Source of the DNA: Ariolimax columbianus
Taxonomy: Eukaryota > Mollusca > Gastropoda > Stylommatophora > Arionidae
Assembly (NCBI GenBank): GCA_036924085.1
Contig: JAVGWX010000012.1
Span: 7,340,478-7,404,477, forward strand
DNA: 64,000 nt
Direction of reading: 5' to 3'
Below the pieces are notes generated by a model. That model had not been told where the DNA came from. It saw only the letters and a list, made by a program, of their open reading frames with translations, and did no database searches. Position numbers and translations under genes: made by a program. The first letter of the stretch is position 1, and every line of letters begins with the position of its first letter. Below are positions 35,990 to 47,400 of the stretch, one piece after another.

Positions 35990-37545
35990 CACTTTTCCAA
36001 GCGTCGTCTGCGTGGCCTATTATCAAGTCTGCTGATGAGGGAGTAGATGTAGTGGTATATCGCACACTCATCAGCCGAGGAAAATCTGGTGTGGACAATA
36101 ACGCCAAGGAACATACCGACATCCTTCATCTGGTTGAGAACCATCTCCTTACTCCCAATGATTCTAAACTCCGTATCTTTGATATCCCCTCCCCCAGCCC
36201 CCTCCCCCCACTGTGTGCAAGTCATCAAGCCTAATAATCCTGGCAGACCTATTGCTCCAGCTTGTGCTTGCCCTGCTGAACTCTAGACCTATTGCTCCAG
36301 CTTGTGCTTGCCCTGCTGAACTCCAGACATATTGCTCCAGTTTGTGCTTGCCCTGCTGAACTCCAGACCTATTGCTCCAGTTTGTGCTTGCCCTGCTGAA
36401 CTCTTGCCTGGCAGAGCTATTGCTCCAGCTTTTGCTAGCCCTGCTGAACTCTTTCCTAACTCCTTGACAGCGTTCTCCAGTCCATAGTGGGGGATTTCCC
36501 CTCACTCCTTGGCGTACTACCGATGCATCAATGACTGTATAGCAATAACCGACATGTCTGGGCTGACCATCCTTCATTGACCTTTACAATAATTCCCATC
36601 CAACAACACGCTTCACTTATATCTCTTTCATCAGAAATAGTCTTTGAGATCACTGGCTCGATATTCTCTGCTGGCCTCTCCACCACCGTCCGCGTTAAAC
36701 TTACAGACACACAAATATATCTCCTTTAACATGTTTTCACCACCAATCCTGCCGCGGCTCACTACCGTTTTCTTCGCTTGTATACCTTTGTCGTCAGTGC
36801 CAGGCAGACGAAGGTTTTCTCTAAAATCCTAACCATATGTTTGACCTGTTACGTTAGCGTCTTTATTTTGGAGCTATTCTGACCTGCACCCTTCAGCGCG
36901 TTCATCCATATATCTCATACAGACGCCATTCCTTCAGTCCGACAAACTGGTTCTTACTTTCCATCTTCACACCTGTTGTCTCCTCTGTTAGTGAGGCTTT
37001 GTTCGTTCCGATCTCATCTGACAGTGTTAAACTGGTTCTTACTTTCCATCCTCACGCCTTCCCTGTTAGTGAGACTTTGTTACGTTCTGTCCATCTCCTT
37101 TATACATATCCTTTCACACTTTTGGTATGTTTTGTATTCTCCACATACGGCATACAAATTCTCCTTCACGGAGTTCCATGACATCTTGCCTTCAAAGAAC
37201 ATCAGCTGTTGTGTAACTGTCCCTGTGTTGTCCAGACACGTACTGTGCGTCCTTCCTGGAGTCCGTTTGTGGAGATAAAAGATTGGTTTACCTGCGAGTC
37301 ACTTGATCTAATCTACACGATTTCGTGCAACATTTACAAAATGAAACTCATCGGGGATTCCTGAACCCCGTGCACACTTCCACAAAGACAGCAACTACAT
37401 GTCAAATAACTCTTGACTTTCCTGTCGCCAGACACTTGAATAAAACTGGCCGTCATGGCAAGATAGATACTAGATTCACCGACATTGTATTCTGCTCCTG
37501 CGATGATCGATACACGTTTCAGCTTGAGAATGATTTGATTTATGT
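35990..37545 (+). mobile_element. Penelope-like element relic with GIY-YIG-type end
   Basis: Plus-strand fragments in order: IIKSADEGVDVVVYRT, HILHLVENHLL-like spacer, IKPNNPGRPIAPACACPAEL (the KIHKPxxPGRPI motif of Penelope reverse transcriptases), CNCPCVVQTRTV, then FTCESLDLIYTISCN and FPVARHLNKTG, which match the linker and GIY-YIG endonuclease end. The central reverse transcriptase is heavily degraded and frames shift often. It is a fossil, with both ends uncertain. Confidence 0.72.
36236..36440. repeat. 40-bp minisatellite born in Penelope RT
   Basis: About five units of agacctattgctccagcttg tgcttgccctgctgaactct. The unit is the part of the element that encodes RPIAPACACPAEL, so the array expanded inside transposon coding sequence. 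Confidence 0.88.
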
Positions 37546-37704
37546 GATATGTTGCATTCAGCCTCATTGCTTCCCTTTTCGTTCTGTTTTTTTACATGTC
37601 TGATTTTTTGTTGTTGATTATTAATTAGTTGTCTGCCCAAATATATGTATACCTGTGTTTCTTAATATGTGTGTATTTGTTGTTTGTGTATCCATATCTT
37701 TGTA

Positions 37705-38240
37705 CGAGGTAGCTTCAAAAAGTTCTCGAAATTAGTGGATTGCATAGAAATAAGTTACACTAGCATTATTTACACTACATTTCCTTCAAAGTTGTTCCCT
37801 TCGGCAACTACACACTTTTGCCAACGAGCATACAACTGTTGGAAACATTCAAGGAAACCCATTCTTGGGCACCTCTCTCAGCTGTCTTGTCGCATTGGTG
37901 ATAACGTCCTCAGCTTCCTTGATCCGCTGTCCTCTCAGTGCCAATTCCAGTCAAGAGAACAGGAAAAAATTAGCCGGTGCCAAGAATATGGAGGATATTC
38001 CAAATTTGAGGGTGAATATTCTTTCTCCAATGATCTTATGTTGCATTACCTTTTAGCTTTTAAGTCCTTCCATCATGCTATCAGAATAAGGATTACAATG
38101 GTCCTGTCATATTACCATTCAACTCTGTTTGATGTATGTGTTTTTTTTTTTATTAGGACTACTTTTGGTATGATTGAACACAACACAGGCACTACACTAA
38201 AGCCAGTAAAGGTTAACAATTTCTTCGTTCTACGTGAAAC
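37705..38240 (-). mobile_element. Mariner-like relic, antisense
   Basis: It starts with acgaggtagcttcaaaaagt, which resembles a mariner terminal repeat. Minus-strand frames just inside read a decayed transposase C-terminus (LYARWQKCVVAEGNNFEG). The rest is frame-shifted and not assignable. Confidence 0.55.
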
Positions 38241-38244
38241 AGTG

Positions 38245-41200
38245 GTTACAGTTGGTCATAGTTGGCAATGAATCCAGATGGGCATGCTTGACAGCTAGTA
38301 CAGTTGGTCATGGTTTGCAGTGAGTCCAGGTGGTCATGGTTGACAGCTAGTACATGTGGTCATGCTTGACAGCCAGTACAAGTGGTCAAAGTTGGCAGTG
38401 AGTCCAGGTGATCATGGTTGGCAGTGAGTTCTGATGGTCATGGTTGGCAGTGAGTCCAGGTAGTCATGGTTGGCAAAGAATCCAGGTGGTCATGCATTGC
38501 AGCTAGTACAGGTGGTCATGGTTTGCAGTGAGTCCAGGTGGTCCTGGTTGACAGCTAGTACAGAGGGTCATGCTTGGCAGTGAGTCCAGGTTGTCATGGT
38601 TATCAGTCAGTCCAGGTGGTCATGGTTGGCAGTGAGTCCAGATGGTCATGGTTGGCAGTGAGTCCAGATGGTCATGGTTAGCAGTGAGTCCAGGTGGTCA
38701 TGGTTGGCAGTGAGTCCAGGTGGTCAGGTTGGCAGTTATTCTAGGTGATGATGATTGGCAGTGTGTCCATTTTGTCATAATTGGCAGTGAGTACAGGTGA
38801 TCATGGTTTGCAGTGAGTCCAGATGATCATGGTTGGCAGTGAGTCCAAATGGTCATGGTTGGCAGTAAGTCCCGGTGGTCATGGTTGGCAGTGAGTCTAG
38901 GTGAACATAGTTGGTAGTGAGTCCGGACGATCTTGATTGGCAGTGAGTCCAGATGGTCATGGTTGGCAGTGAGTCCAGATGATCATGGTTGGCAGTGAGT
39001 CCAGAGGGTCATGGTTGACAGCTAGTACCGTTGGTCATGGTTGGCAGTGAGTCCATGTGGTCTTGCTTGGCAGCTAGCACAGGTGGTCATGGTTTGCAGT
39101 GAGTCCAGGTGGTCATGGTTGGCAGTAAGTTCAGATGGTCATGGTTGGCAATGAGTCCAGATGGTCATGGTTGGCAGTGAGCCTTGTTGGTCATGGTTGG
39201 CAGTGAGTCCAGATGGTCATGGTTGGCAGTGAATCCAGGTTGTCATGGTTGGCAGAGAGTCCAGGTGGTCATGCTTTGCAGCTAGTACAAGTGGCCAGAG
39301 TTGGAAGTGAGTCCAGGTGATCCTGGTTGGCAGTGAGTCCAGATGGTCGTGGTTGGCAGTGAGTTCGGATGGTCATGGTTGGCAGTGAGTCCAGGTGGTC
39401 ATGGTTGGCAGTAAGTCCAGATGGTCATTGTTGGCAGTCAGTCTAGATGGTCATGGTTGGCAGTGAGTCCAGATGATCATGGTTGGCAGTGAGTCCAGAT
39501 GGTCATGATTTGCAGTGAATCCAGGTGGTCATAATTGGCAGTGATTCCAGGTGATCATAGTTGGTAGTGAGTCCAGACGATCTTGATTGGCAGTGAGTCC
39601 AGATGGTCATGGTTGGCAGTGAGTCCAGATGGTCATGGTTGGCAGTGAGTCCAGGTGGTCATGATTTGCAGTGAGTCCAGATGGTCATGGTTGGCCGTTA
39701 GTCCACGTAGCCATGGTTGGCAGTGAGTCTAGGTGGTCATGGTTTACAGTAAGTTCAGATGGTCATGGTTATCAGTGAGTCCAGGTGGTCAGGGTTGGCA
39801 GTGAGTCCAGATGGTAAAGGTTGGCAGTGAGTCCAGATGGTCATGGTTGGCAGTGAGTCCAGGTGGTCATAGTTGGTAGTGAGTCTAGATGGTCATGATT
39901 GGCAGTGAGTCCAGATGGTCTTGAGTTGGCAGTGAGTCCAGAGGGTCGTGGTTGGCATCTAGTACAGTTGGTCATGGTTGGCAGTGAGTCCATGTGGTCT
40001 TGCTTGGCAGCTAACACAGGTGGTGGTGGTTTGCAGTGAGTCCAGGTGGTCATGGTTAACAGCTAGTACAGGTGGTCATGCTCGGCAGCTAGTACAAGTG
40101 ATCAACGTTGGCAGTGAGTTCATATGGTCATGGTTGGCAGTTATTCTAGGTGATGATGATTGGCAGGGAGTTCAGATGGTCATGGTTGGCAGATAGTCCA
40201 GATGATCATGGTTGGCAGTGAGTCCAGATGACCATGGTTGGCAGTGAGTCCAAATGGGCATGGTTGGCAGTGAGTCCAGGTTTTCATGGTTTGCAGTGAG
40301 TCCAGATGGTCATGGTTTACAGCTAGTACAGTTGGTCATGGTTGGCAGTGAGTCCATGTGGTCTTGCTTGGCAGCTATCACAGGTGGTCATGGTTTGCAG
40401 TAAGTCCAGGGGGTCATGGTTGGCAGTAAGTTCAGATGGTCGTGCTTGGCAGCTAGTACAAGTGGCCAGAGTTGGAAGTGCGTCCAGGTGATCATGGTTG
40501 GCAGTGAGTCCAGATGGTCATGGTTGGCAGTGAGTCCAGATGGTCATGGTTGACAGTGAGTCTAGGTGGTCATGGTTGGCAGTGAGTTCAGGTGGTCAGG
40601 TTGGCAGTTATTCTAGGTGATGATGATTTGCAGTGTGTCCAGTTGGTCATAGTTGGCAGTGAGTCCAGATGATCATGGTTGGCAGTGAGTCCAGATGATC
40701 ATGGTTGGCAGTGAGTCCAGATGGTCATGGTTGGCAGTGAGTCCAGGTGGTCATGGTTGGCAGTGAGTCCAGGTGATCATAGTTGGTAGTGAGTCCAGAC
40801 GATCTTGATTGACAGTGAGTCCAGATGGTCATGGTTGGCAGTGAGTCCAGATGGTCATGGTTCGCAGTGAGTCCAGGTGGTCATGATTCGCAGTGAGTCC
40901 AGATGGTCATGGTTGGCCGTTAGTCCATATAGCCATGGTTGGCAGTGAGTCTAGGTGGTCATGGTTTACAGTAAGTTCAGATGGTCATGGTTATCAGTGA
41001 GTCCAGGTGGTCAGGGTTGGCAGTGAGTCCAGATGGTAAAGGTTGGCAGTGAGTCCAGATGGTCATGGTTGGCAGTGAGTCCAGGTGGTCATAGTTGGTA
41101 GTGAATCTAGATGGTCATGATTGGCGGTGAGTCCAGATGGTCTTGAGTTGGCAGTGAGTCCAGAGGGTCATGGTTGGCATCTAGTACAGTTGGTCATGGT

Positions 41201-41545
41201 TGGCAGTGAGTCCATGTGGTCCTGCTTTGCAGCTAGCACAGGTGGTCGTGGTTTGCAGTGAGTCCAGGTGGTCATGGTTGACAGCTAGTACAGGTGGTCA
41301 TGCTCGGCAGCTAGTACAAGTGGTCAACGTTGTCAGTGAGTTCATATGGTCATGGTTGGCAGTGAGTCCAGATGGTCATGGTTGGCAGTGAGTATTGTTG
41401 GTCATGGTTGGCAGTGAATCCAGATGGTCATGGTTGGCAGTGAGTTCAGATGGTCATGGTTGGCAGTGAGTCCAGGTTGTCATGGTTGGCAGAGAGTCCA
41501 GGTGGTCATGCTTTGCAGCTAGTACAGGTGGTAATGGTTTGCAGT
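38245..41545. repeat. 26-bp minisatellite with 1,222-bp higher-order period
   Basis: About 125 units of gtccagatggtcatggttgg cagtga. An ordered series of variants at 39,786-40,120 recurs at 41,008-41,340, exactly 1,222 bp or 47 units later. Open frames across it are artefacts. Confidence 0.96.
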
Positions 41546-42884
41546 GTTCGCTTGTTTCATTTCATTGAAAGCATTTTTTTTGTTTTGTCTTTGTTTCTTA
41601 GAAGGGCTGGTTCTTTTTTTTCAATCAAGAGCTACAGTATCCGAACATTTGCCTAGCAGTAAAACCCCGTGTTCGTTAGTGTTATAAGCTGTCCCGCTAC
41701 TTCGAAGGTAGTTTCTTTGACTAAATCACACTTTTTACTAGCTGTACAGTCTCCTGATATGTCAGTGAGAACATCTGCAAGTTGATATTGGAACTTGAAC
41801 CATTTGTGGGACTCCTTTGTGTTAGTTAAATGTATGCTCAAGAAACCATGGAAATCACATATACTAGTGAAGTAGAGTTTATGGACTTGAAACGGGTTGG
41901 ATGATATAATTAACTTCCAAATCTCGATGATTGATGTATCATTCAATATAAGAAAAAAAGTAAGTCACTGAGATAATAAATGAACAATGACAGAACAAAC
42001 AAGAGACTGTAAAAGATATGACAGATGAGATGTGGTAAGTGGAAAACTGAAAACCTGAACAACCGTTAAAGAAACTCTTGTATCAGACCTATGATCACAG
42101 AAACCAATTTATATTAAACATAGTCAGCAGCAGCTCTCTCGTCAATATGAATACAGTCTCTCTCGCATAACAGACTTATCTCCATTACATGAATTATTTC
42201 CCCTCTTACATGAAAACCAAAGCAAACACGAACACTTATTATTTCATGTTAAGGGTTTTCCTTGCGAAGTCACGCTGGCATTGAAGTGGTCTGTGCTGTT
42301 GGATCTAGGTTGTCAGTGGCCATTTCTTTTCTGATTCGAGTGCCAGTACTGACCAGGGTCGTTGATTTGACTACTTCTTTTTTATAGACACGTGCTTTAA
42401 CGTGTTGTGTTCGAGACTCCGTCAATGGTTGTGACATGTTTACTACATTGACGATGAAAGGATGCCAAAATATATCCTCTGCCGTTCAAGGACATATGCA
42501 GGAGGTACATTAAGTCATCCCACCAAAACGCTGGCAAACGATTGTTCAGGCTGGACTCTCTTCGAGAGTCAGTTATAGGGGGGGTACTGGCTGCCGACAC
42601 TCGTAGAGGCCACGTGGCCGCAGAGTCAGGGTAAGGTGGTTGGGGCGTTGGGGCGGGGATGGGAGTGAAGTGCTCGATGGAGATCCCAGCAACCTCAGCC
42701 TCCTCATCATGGTGGTACGATCTGCGACAGAGAGTGCCACTGACTGATCGTTTTGTACAATCATAGCAGACTGTCACAATGCATGATATAGAGCTGGACT
42801 AATCTCTCAGGGCGCTACCAGCATGGTCTACAGAAACTGAAACGGCAATGATGATGCCTACGTTAATCTACAGGGCAAGTAAAC
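41546..42884. other. Unassigned region with two unexplained open frames
   Basis: Minus strand 41,653-41,946 is an open frame (DISGDCTASKKCDLVKE, ending TLTNTGFYC) with a possible acceptor after a T-rich tract at about 41,930. Minus strand 42,397-42,777 is a 126-codon frame in locally GC-rich sequence (GTLCRRSYHHDEEAEVAG). Neither starts with ATG at its open end and neither is recognised, so each could be an exon or chance. Confidence 0.3.
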
Positions 42885-43256
42885 AATTTCAGTAAAAGGA
42901 AGCTAACATTACTTTACAGTGCACGTAAACAATATCAGTAAAAGGAAGCTAACATTACTTTACAGTGCACGTAAACAATATCAGTAAAAGGAAACTAACA
43001 TTAATTTACAGGGCAAGTAAACAATTTCAGTAAAAGGAAGCTAACATTAATTTACAGGGCAAGTAAACAATATCAGTAAAAGAAAGCTTACATTACTCTA
43101 CAGGGACGGTTAACAATATCAGTAAAAGGAAGCTAACATTAATCTACAGGGAAGCTTAACAATATCAGTAAAAGAAAGCTTACATTACTTTACAGTGCAC
43201 GTAAACAATATCAGTAAAAGAAAGCTTACATTACTTTACAGGGAAGCTTAACAATA
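42885..43256. repeat. 46-bp tandem repeat
   Basis: About eight units of aacaatatcagtaaaaggaa gctaacattactttacag plus cacgta or gcaagta. Confidence 0.94.
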
Positions 43257-43500
43257 TCAATAACACAGCCGACATAAAGAGGTTCTCCCATCGATCAATA
43301 TGTGTTTGCAAACCGTCGAGATTGATCTGACCGCCTGGGAGATCTTTGCTCATAGCCGATCCGCCTGGCGCAACTTCACCACCAAAGGTGCACATTGCGA
43401 AGTGCTAAGCCCCATCTTAGAGGCTTAGCGAAAGCATGCAAGCGTAGAAAAATCCTGCACAGCCCCTTCATAGCCGGCTCTTTAAATGTGTTCTCTAGGT
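43257..43500 (+). mobile_element. LINE 3' end relic
   Basis: Plus frames DVKRFSHRS-like, then IDLTAWEIFAHSRSAWRNF, match the conserved tail of endonuclease-reverse transcriptases just before their C-terminal zinc-finger-like motif. Confidence 0.6.
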
Positions 43501-43682
43501 GCGGCTGTCTGCGGTGCCAGGATTAGTCTTGACGGTCCCATGGGACCACATCTCGCTGGGTGCGGCTGTCTGCGGTACCAGGATTAGTTTTGGCAGTCCC
43601 ATAAGAACACATCTCGCTGGGTGTAGCTGTCTGCTGTGCCAGGATTAGTTTTGACAGTCCCATGAGAACACATCTCGCCACA
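43494..43682. repeat. 62-bp triplication of a LINE zinc-finger tail
   Basis: Three units containing ggtgcggctgtctgcggtgc and ggattagt, followed by gtcccatgagaacacatctc. The unit appears to derive from the cysteine-rich tail of the preceding LINE. A single unit at 57,283-57,345 marks the sister duplication. Confidence 0.85.
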
Positions 43683-43699
43683 CAAGTCAGATGCTGTCG

Positions 43700-44286
43700 C
43701 TTGCGAGGTGCAAACATTATGGGGTTTATTCGACTAGAGTTCCGGCTGGATGGGTTTATAGGGACAAGGAATAAAAGCCTCTTGGTGTTGCAGTTGTCAC
43801 ATACTGTTCATGCTGCGTTTAGAAAAACAAATTGAAAGCTTAGCCGCATAGAGAGTTTGAACATATACCCTCGTGATCAGTTAGTGACATTTACACCACT
43901 GGAACGGCAAAGCTCATCTTGATACAAATAGACAAAAATGCATGAACTGTCCATAACATTTTTTTATAACAAATAAAACCATTGTAAACGTGTTTGTGTT
44001 ATAGAATTGGTTTGATAACCAGATATACCATGAATCAAACAAACAACCAACAACAACAACTGGTGTTTTCTGGTTTAAGATGCTCTTTAATTGTGTGCAA
44101 TGCTCACAGCGCTTCAGATCGAACAGCAAAATGGGCATTTTTACTAAAAGTAAGCCGAGTTCTCGTTTCCTTTTTCTCATACGGTTCTCGCTGTTGACAC
44201 GGCTAACTTGGACATATGGCAGAGTTCGGCGAAATTGATAAAGTTGTAGACTTTAATGATGAAATCCGTTGTCCTCAGGCGTGCAG
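43700..44286. other. 3' flank of gene C
   Basis: Probable 3' UTR and downstream sequence of the minus-strand gene C, aligned with 57,360-58,000. A minus-strand open frame at 43,914-44,180 contains LLFDLKRCEHCTQLK. The CEHC is not conserved in the sister copy and I do not call it coding. Confidence 0.4.
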
Positions 44287-44478
44287 TCAACCATTCATTT
44301 TTTCTTTCAGTGTTTTCAATGATACGCTTGATGTATCTATGTTGTGGTCTTTATTGCCATAGGAATACAATCTTAACATCGGTGTTTCGCCCACTTTCTC
44401 TTCTCCGCAGGTCTTTCCCGCCAATGCGCAATCAAGTGAAAGGTATTTGAAGAATGGGTTGTGTGTAGCATCGGAAGC
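44287..44478 (-). CDS. Gene C exon 2
   Basis: It begins ASDATHNPFF directly after ctctactctcaag and ends KEKMNG at TGA. The TPM cis-proline motif and SLDC strand align with gene D exon 2. Confidence 0.78.
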   Translation of the reverse strand, partial: ASDATHNPFFKYLSLDCALAGKTCGEEKVGETPMLRLYSYGNKDHNIDTSSVSLKTLKEKMNG

Positions 44479-47400
44479 CTTGAGAGTAGAGCAGAAACAT
44501 GATAAGGCTATGGTAATGTACACAACAATTGTGATGTCGTGAACAGAATAATGATAAGGCTATGGTAATGTACATAACGATTGAGTGATGTCGTGAACTG
44601 AGTCATGCTTAGAATGGTTGGTCTATATAAAGATTGAGTGATGTCGCGAAAGTATAGTGGCATTTATTCAGCGATTCAGTAATTAGTTGTTTTAAAAAAA
44701 ATGTTCTTCACGTGCATAGAGAAACATTAAATTTTTAGGAGATTGTCAAATGTGTACATCTTTCATTTTGCATTATTTTTTAGTATCTACACGTTGATCG
44801 GTTCGTGAAGTCCTTACACCAGAGCTTAACTAGACATTGATCGGTTCGTGAAGTCCTTACACCAGAGCTTAACTAGACATTGATCGGTTCGTGAAGTCCT
44901 TACACAGGGCAGGGCAGACTGACTAAAGAGAAGGGATCGAAGAGGGAATGCTAACCCGGTACTCAAAAAATGCTCGCTGAAGTCGAATGTGTTGGACCGA
45001 AAGGTGCAAATATCGCAGTCAAGCTGTAAACTACGACACAACACATTCCGTTCCCTGGACTACATTCTGCTACTTAAGCCCTTTCAGTGTTTGGTAGTGG
45101 GAGATTGAGAATGAACGAAGCCAAGTCAAGCGAACTACCAATGTTATTTGTAAAATTTTCAATTTTTACGACGAATATATTCATGTCTAATTTTACTAGG
45201 TAAATGAGAGGCTGTTTCAGATTTTCAGCCAAGGTGCCCTTTAGAGAAACGGATCCCAATAACTCGCACACATAAGCACATATCTTCAAAACCTTGCCAA
45301 CCTGTCTTCGTTTCATTTCATCTGGTACACTACGGATGACAAGTTCAGCAACGTATATAAAGACCAGACAAGGTAATTCTGCTTTGAACGGTTTTACTCA
45401 CGGGCATTTACATGTTGACAGACATGTCAGGAGACAGATGCAATGAGATGAAAAATATGATGTTGTTGTAGAAACTAGTGATCTGTTATTCATCCAGAAT
45501 CAACGAGTGATGGTTGAAACGTGTTGCACTTTTATATGAAGGAGGCACATCCCTGAACAATGTTGTGAACCTCTCTATATATTAACCTTACCAGGCGATT
45601 CAATTCTCCAATCTATTCATCACCTTTTAGATACATTTAATGCAGAAATCCTTCGTCTGGGTCAGCAACAACGTCCCCATCTCAATAATCAAGTCCTAGA
45701 GGTTAGAAAAACATGCAGGTATGAAATCATGAAATTCAACCTTCTACCGAACGTGGTACCTTGTGACATCTTCATTTTCCTAAACATGAAGTGTCCTTTT
45801 TTCAGACGACGTTGTTTTCCTAGGACTTTATCCCTAAAGTGGATGCATGTTGCATATGTTGTGTCCCTATGCTCGAAGAGGAACCAGATGATGATGACGA
45901 TTGGTGATGATCTATGTTCCCGAATGAAGAAGAAGAAGAAGAAGTGATGGATGGAGCAAGGAGAATGCAGCTGTCTCTACTAACCTTCACACACATATTA
46001 CAAACACAAAGAGCGTTTTTATACTATGTCTTATGATGGTAAATAGTCTTATTACAAACACAAAGAGCGTTTCTATACTATGTCTTATGATGGTAAATAG
46101 TCTTATTACAAACACAAGGAGCGTTTCTATACTATGTCTTATGATGGTAAATAGTCTTATTACAAACACAAAGAGCGTTTCTATACTATGTCTTATGATG
46201 GTAAATAGTCTTATTACAAACACAAGGAGCGTTTCTATTATATGTCTTATGATGGTAAATAGTCTTATTACAAACACAAAGAGCGTTTCTATACTATGTC
46301 TTATGATGGTAAATAGTCTTATTACAAACACAAAGAGCGTTTCTATACTATGTCTTATGATGGTAAATAGTCTTATTACAAACACAAAGAGCGTTTCTAT
46401 ACTATGTCTTATGATGGTAAATAGTCTTATTACAAACACAAAGAGCGTTTCTATACTATGTCTTATGATGGTAAATAGTCTTATTACAAACACAAAGAGC
46501 GTTTCTATACTATGTCTTATGATGGTAAATAGTCTTATTACAAACACAAAGAGCGTTTCTATACTATGTCTTATGATGGTAAATAGTCTTATTACAAACA
46601 CAAAGAGCGTTTCTATACTATGTCTTATGATGGTAAATAGTCTTATTACAAACACAAAGAGCGTTTCTATACTATGTCTTATGATGGTAAATAGTCTTAT
46701 TACAAACACAAAGAGCGTTTCTATACTATGTCTTATGATGGTAAATAGTCTTATTTATGATGTCGTTCATTGTTAGCTGTTATATGTCACGCACTGTTAT
46801 ATGTCACCCACTGTTACATGTCACCCACTGTTATATGTCACCTACTGTTATATGTCACCCACCACTATAGTCCGTCTTTTAATTCATACAGATATTCGGA
46901 AACAATTTTCGGCTAAACTGCATGTCAGATCCAAATGATTTTTCGAATTCAACCTTAGAATATCCATGACGATAAGTAAATATATTTTTTTTCTATGACA
47001 TTTGTTGCATTTTGAAAAAATGTATTCACTAGGCTATATTAAAAACAAAGTCACTGAATGTCAAATTTTAACATGTATACAGCACTCAGTAGTGGTGTTT
47101 TACAAATTGATCTTTTAACATTAAAATACATTGGATTAAAAACACATTGCTGATATTCCAATGCCGCAATTAGACATTTTGCCGAATGCGGAAAACAGTC
47201 AAGGTTATTCATGAGAAACTGTGGTTCAGTTAGAGGTGTATCCCAATATCATAGTTTGTGGGGTTGTTATTGTGACATATAGTTGCTTCTTCAAAAGTTT
47301 CATTGAAACAATTTGAAAATGAGTTTGAAGTGTACATTTATAACTATGCAGAATGTTACCATTTTACTATACAAGTTTTCCCGCTGGGACTCTAAGATGG

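Noticed and set aside
43914..44180. A CxxC thioredoxin exon (LLFDLKRCEHCTQLK) downstream of gene C
   Set aside because: It follows the stop codon of gene C, and the sister copy reads KKYNC with stops, so the CEHC is probably chance in a 3' UTR.
46033..46776. 247-codon repeat protein
   Set aside because: Both strands are open because the 54-bp unit is a multiple of three. It sits within an intron of gene C with no start context or splice signals.
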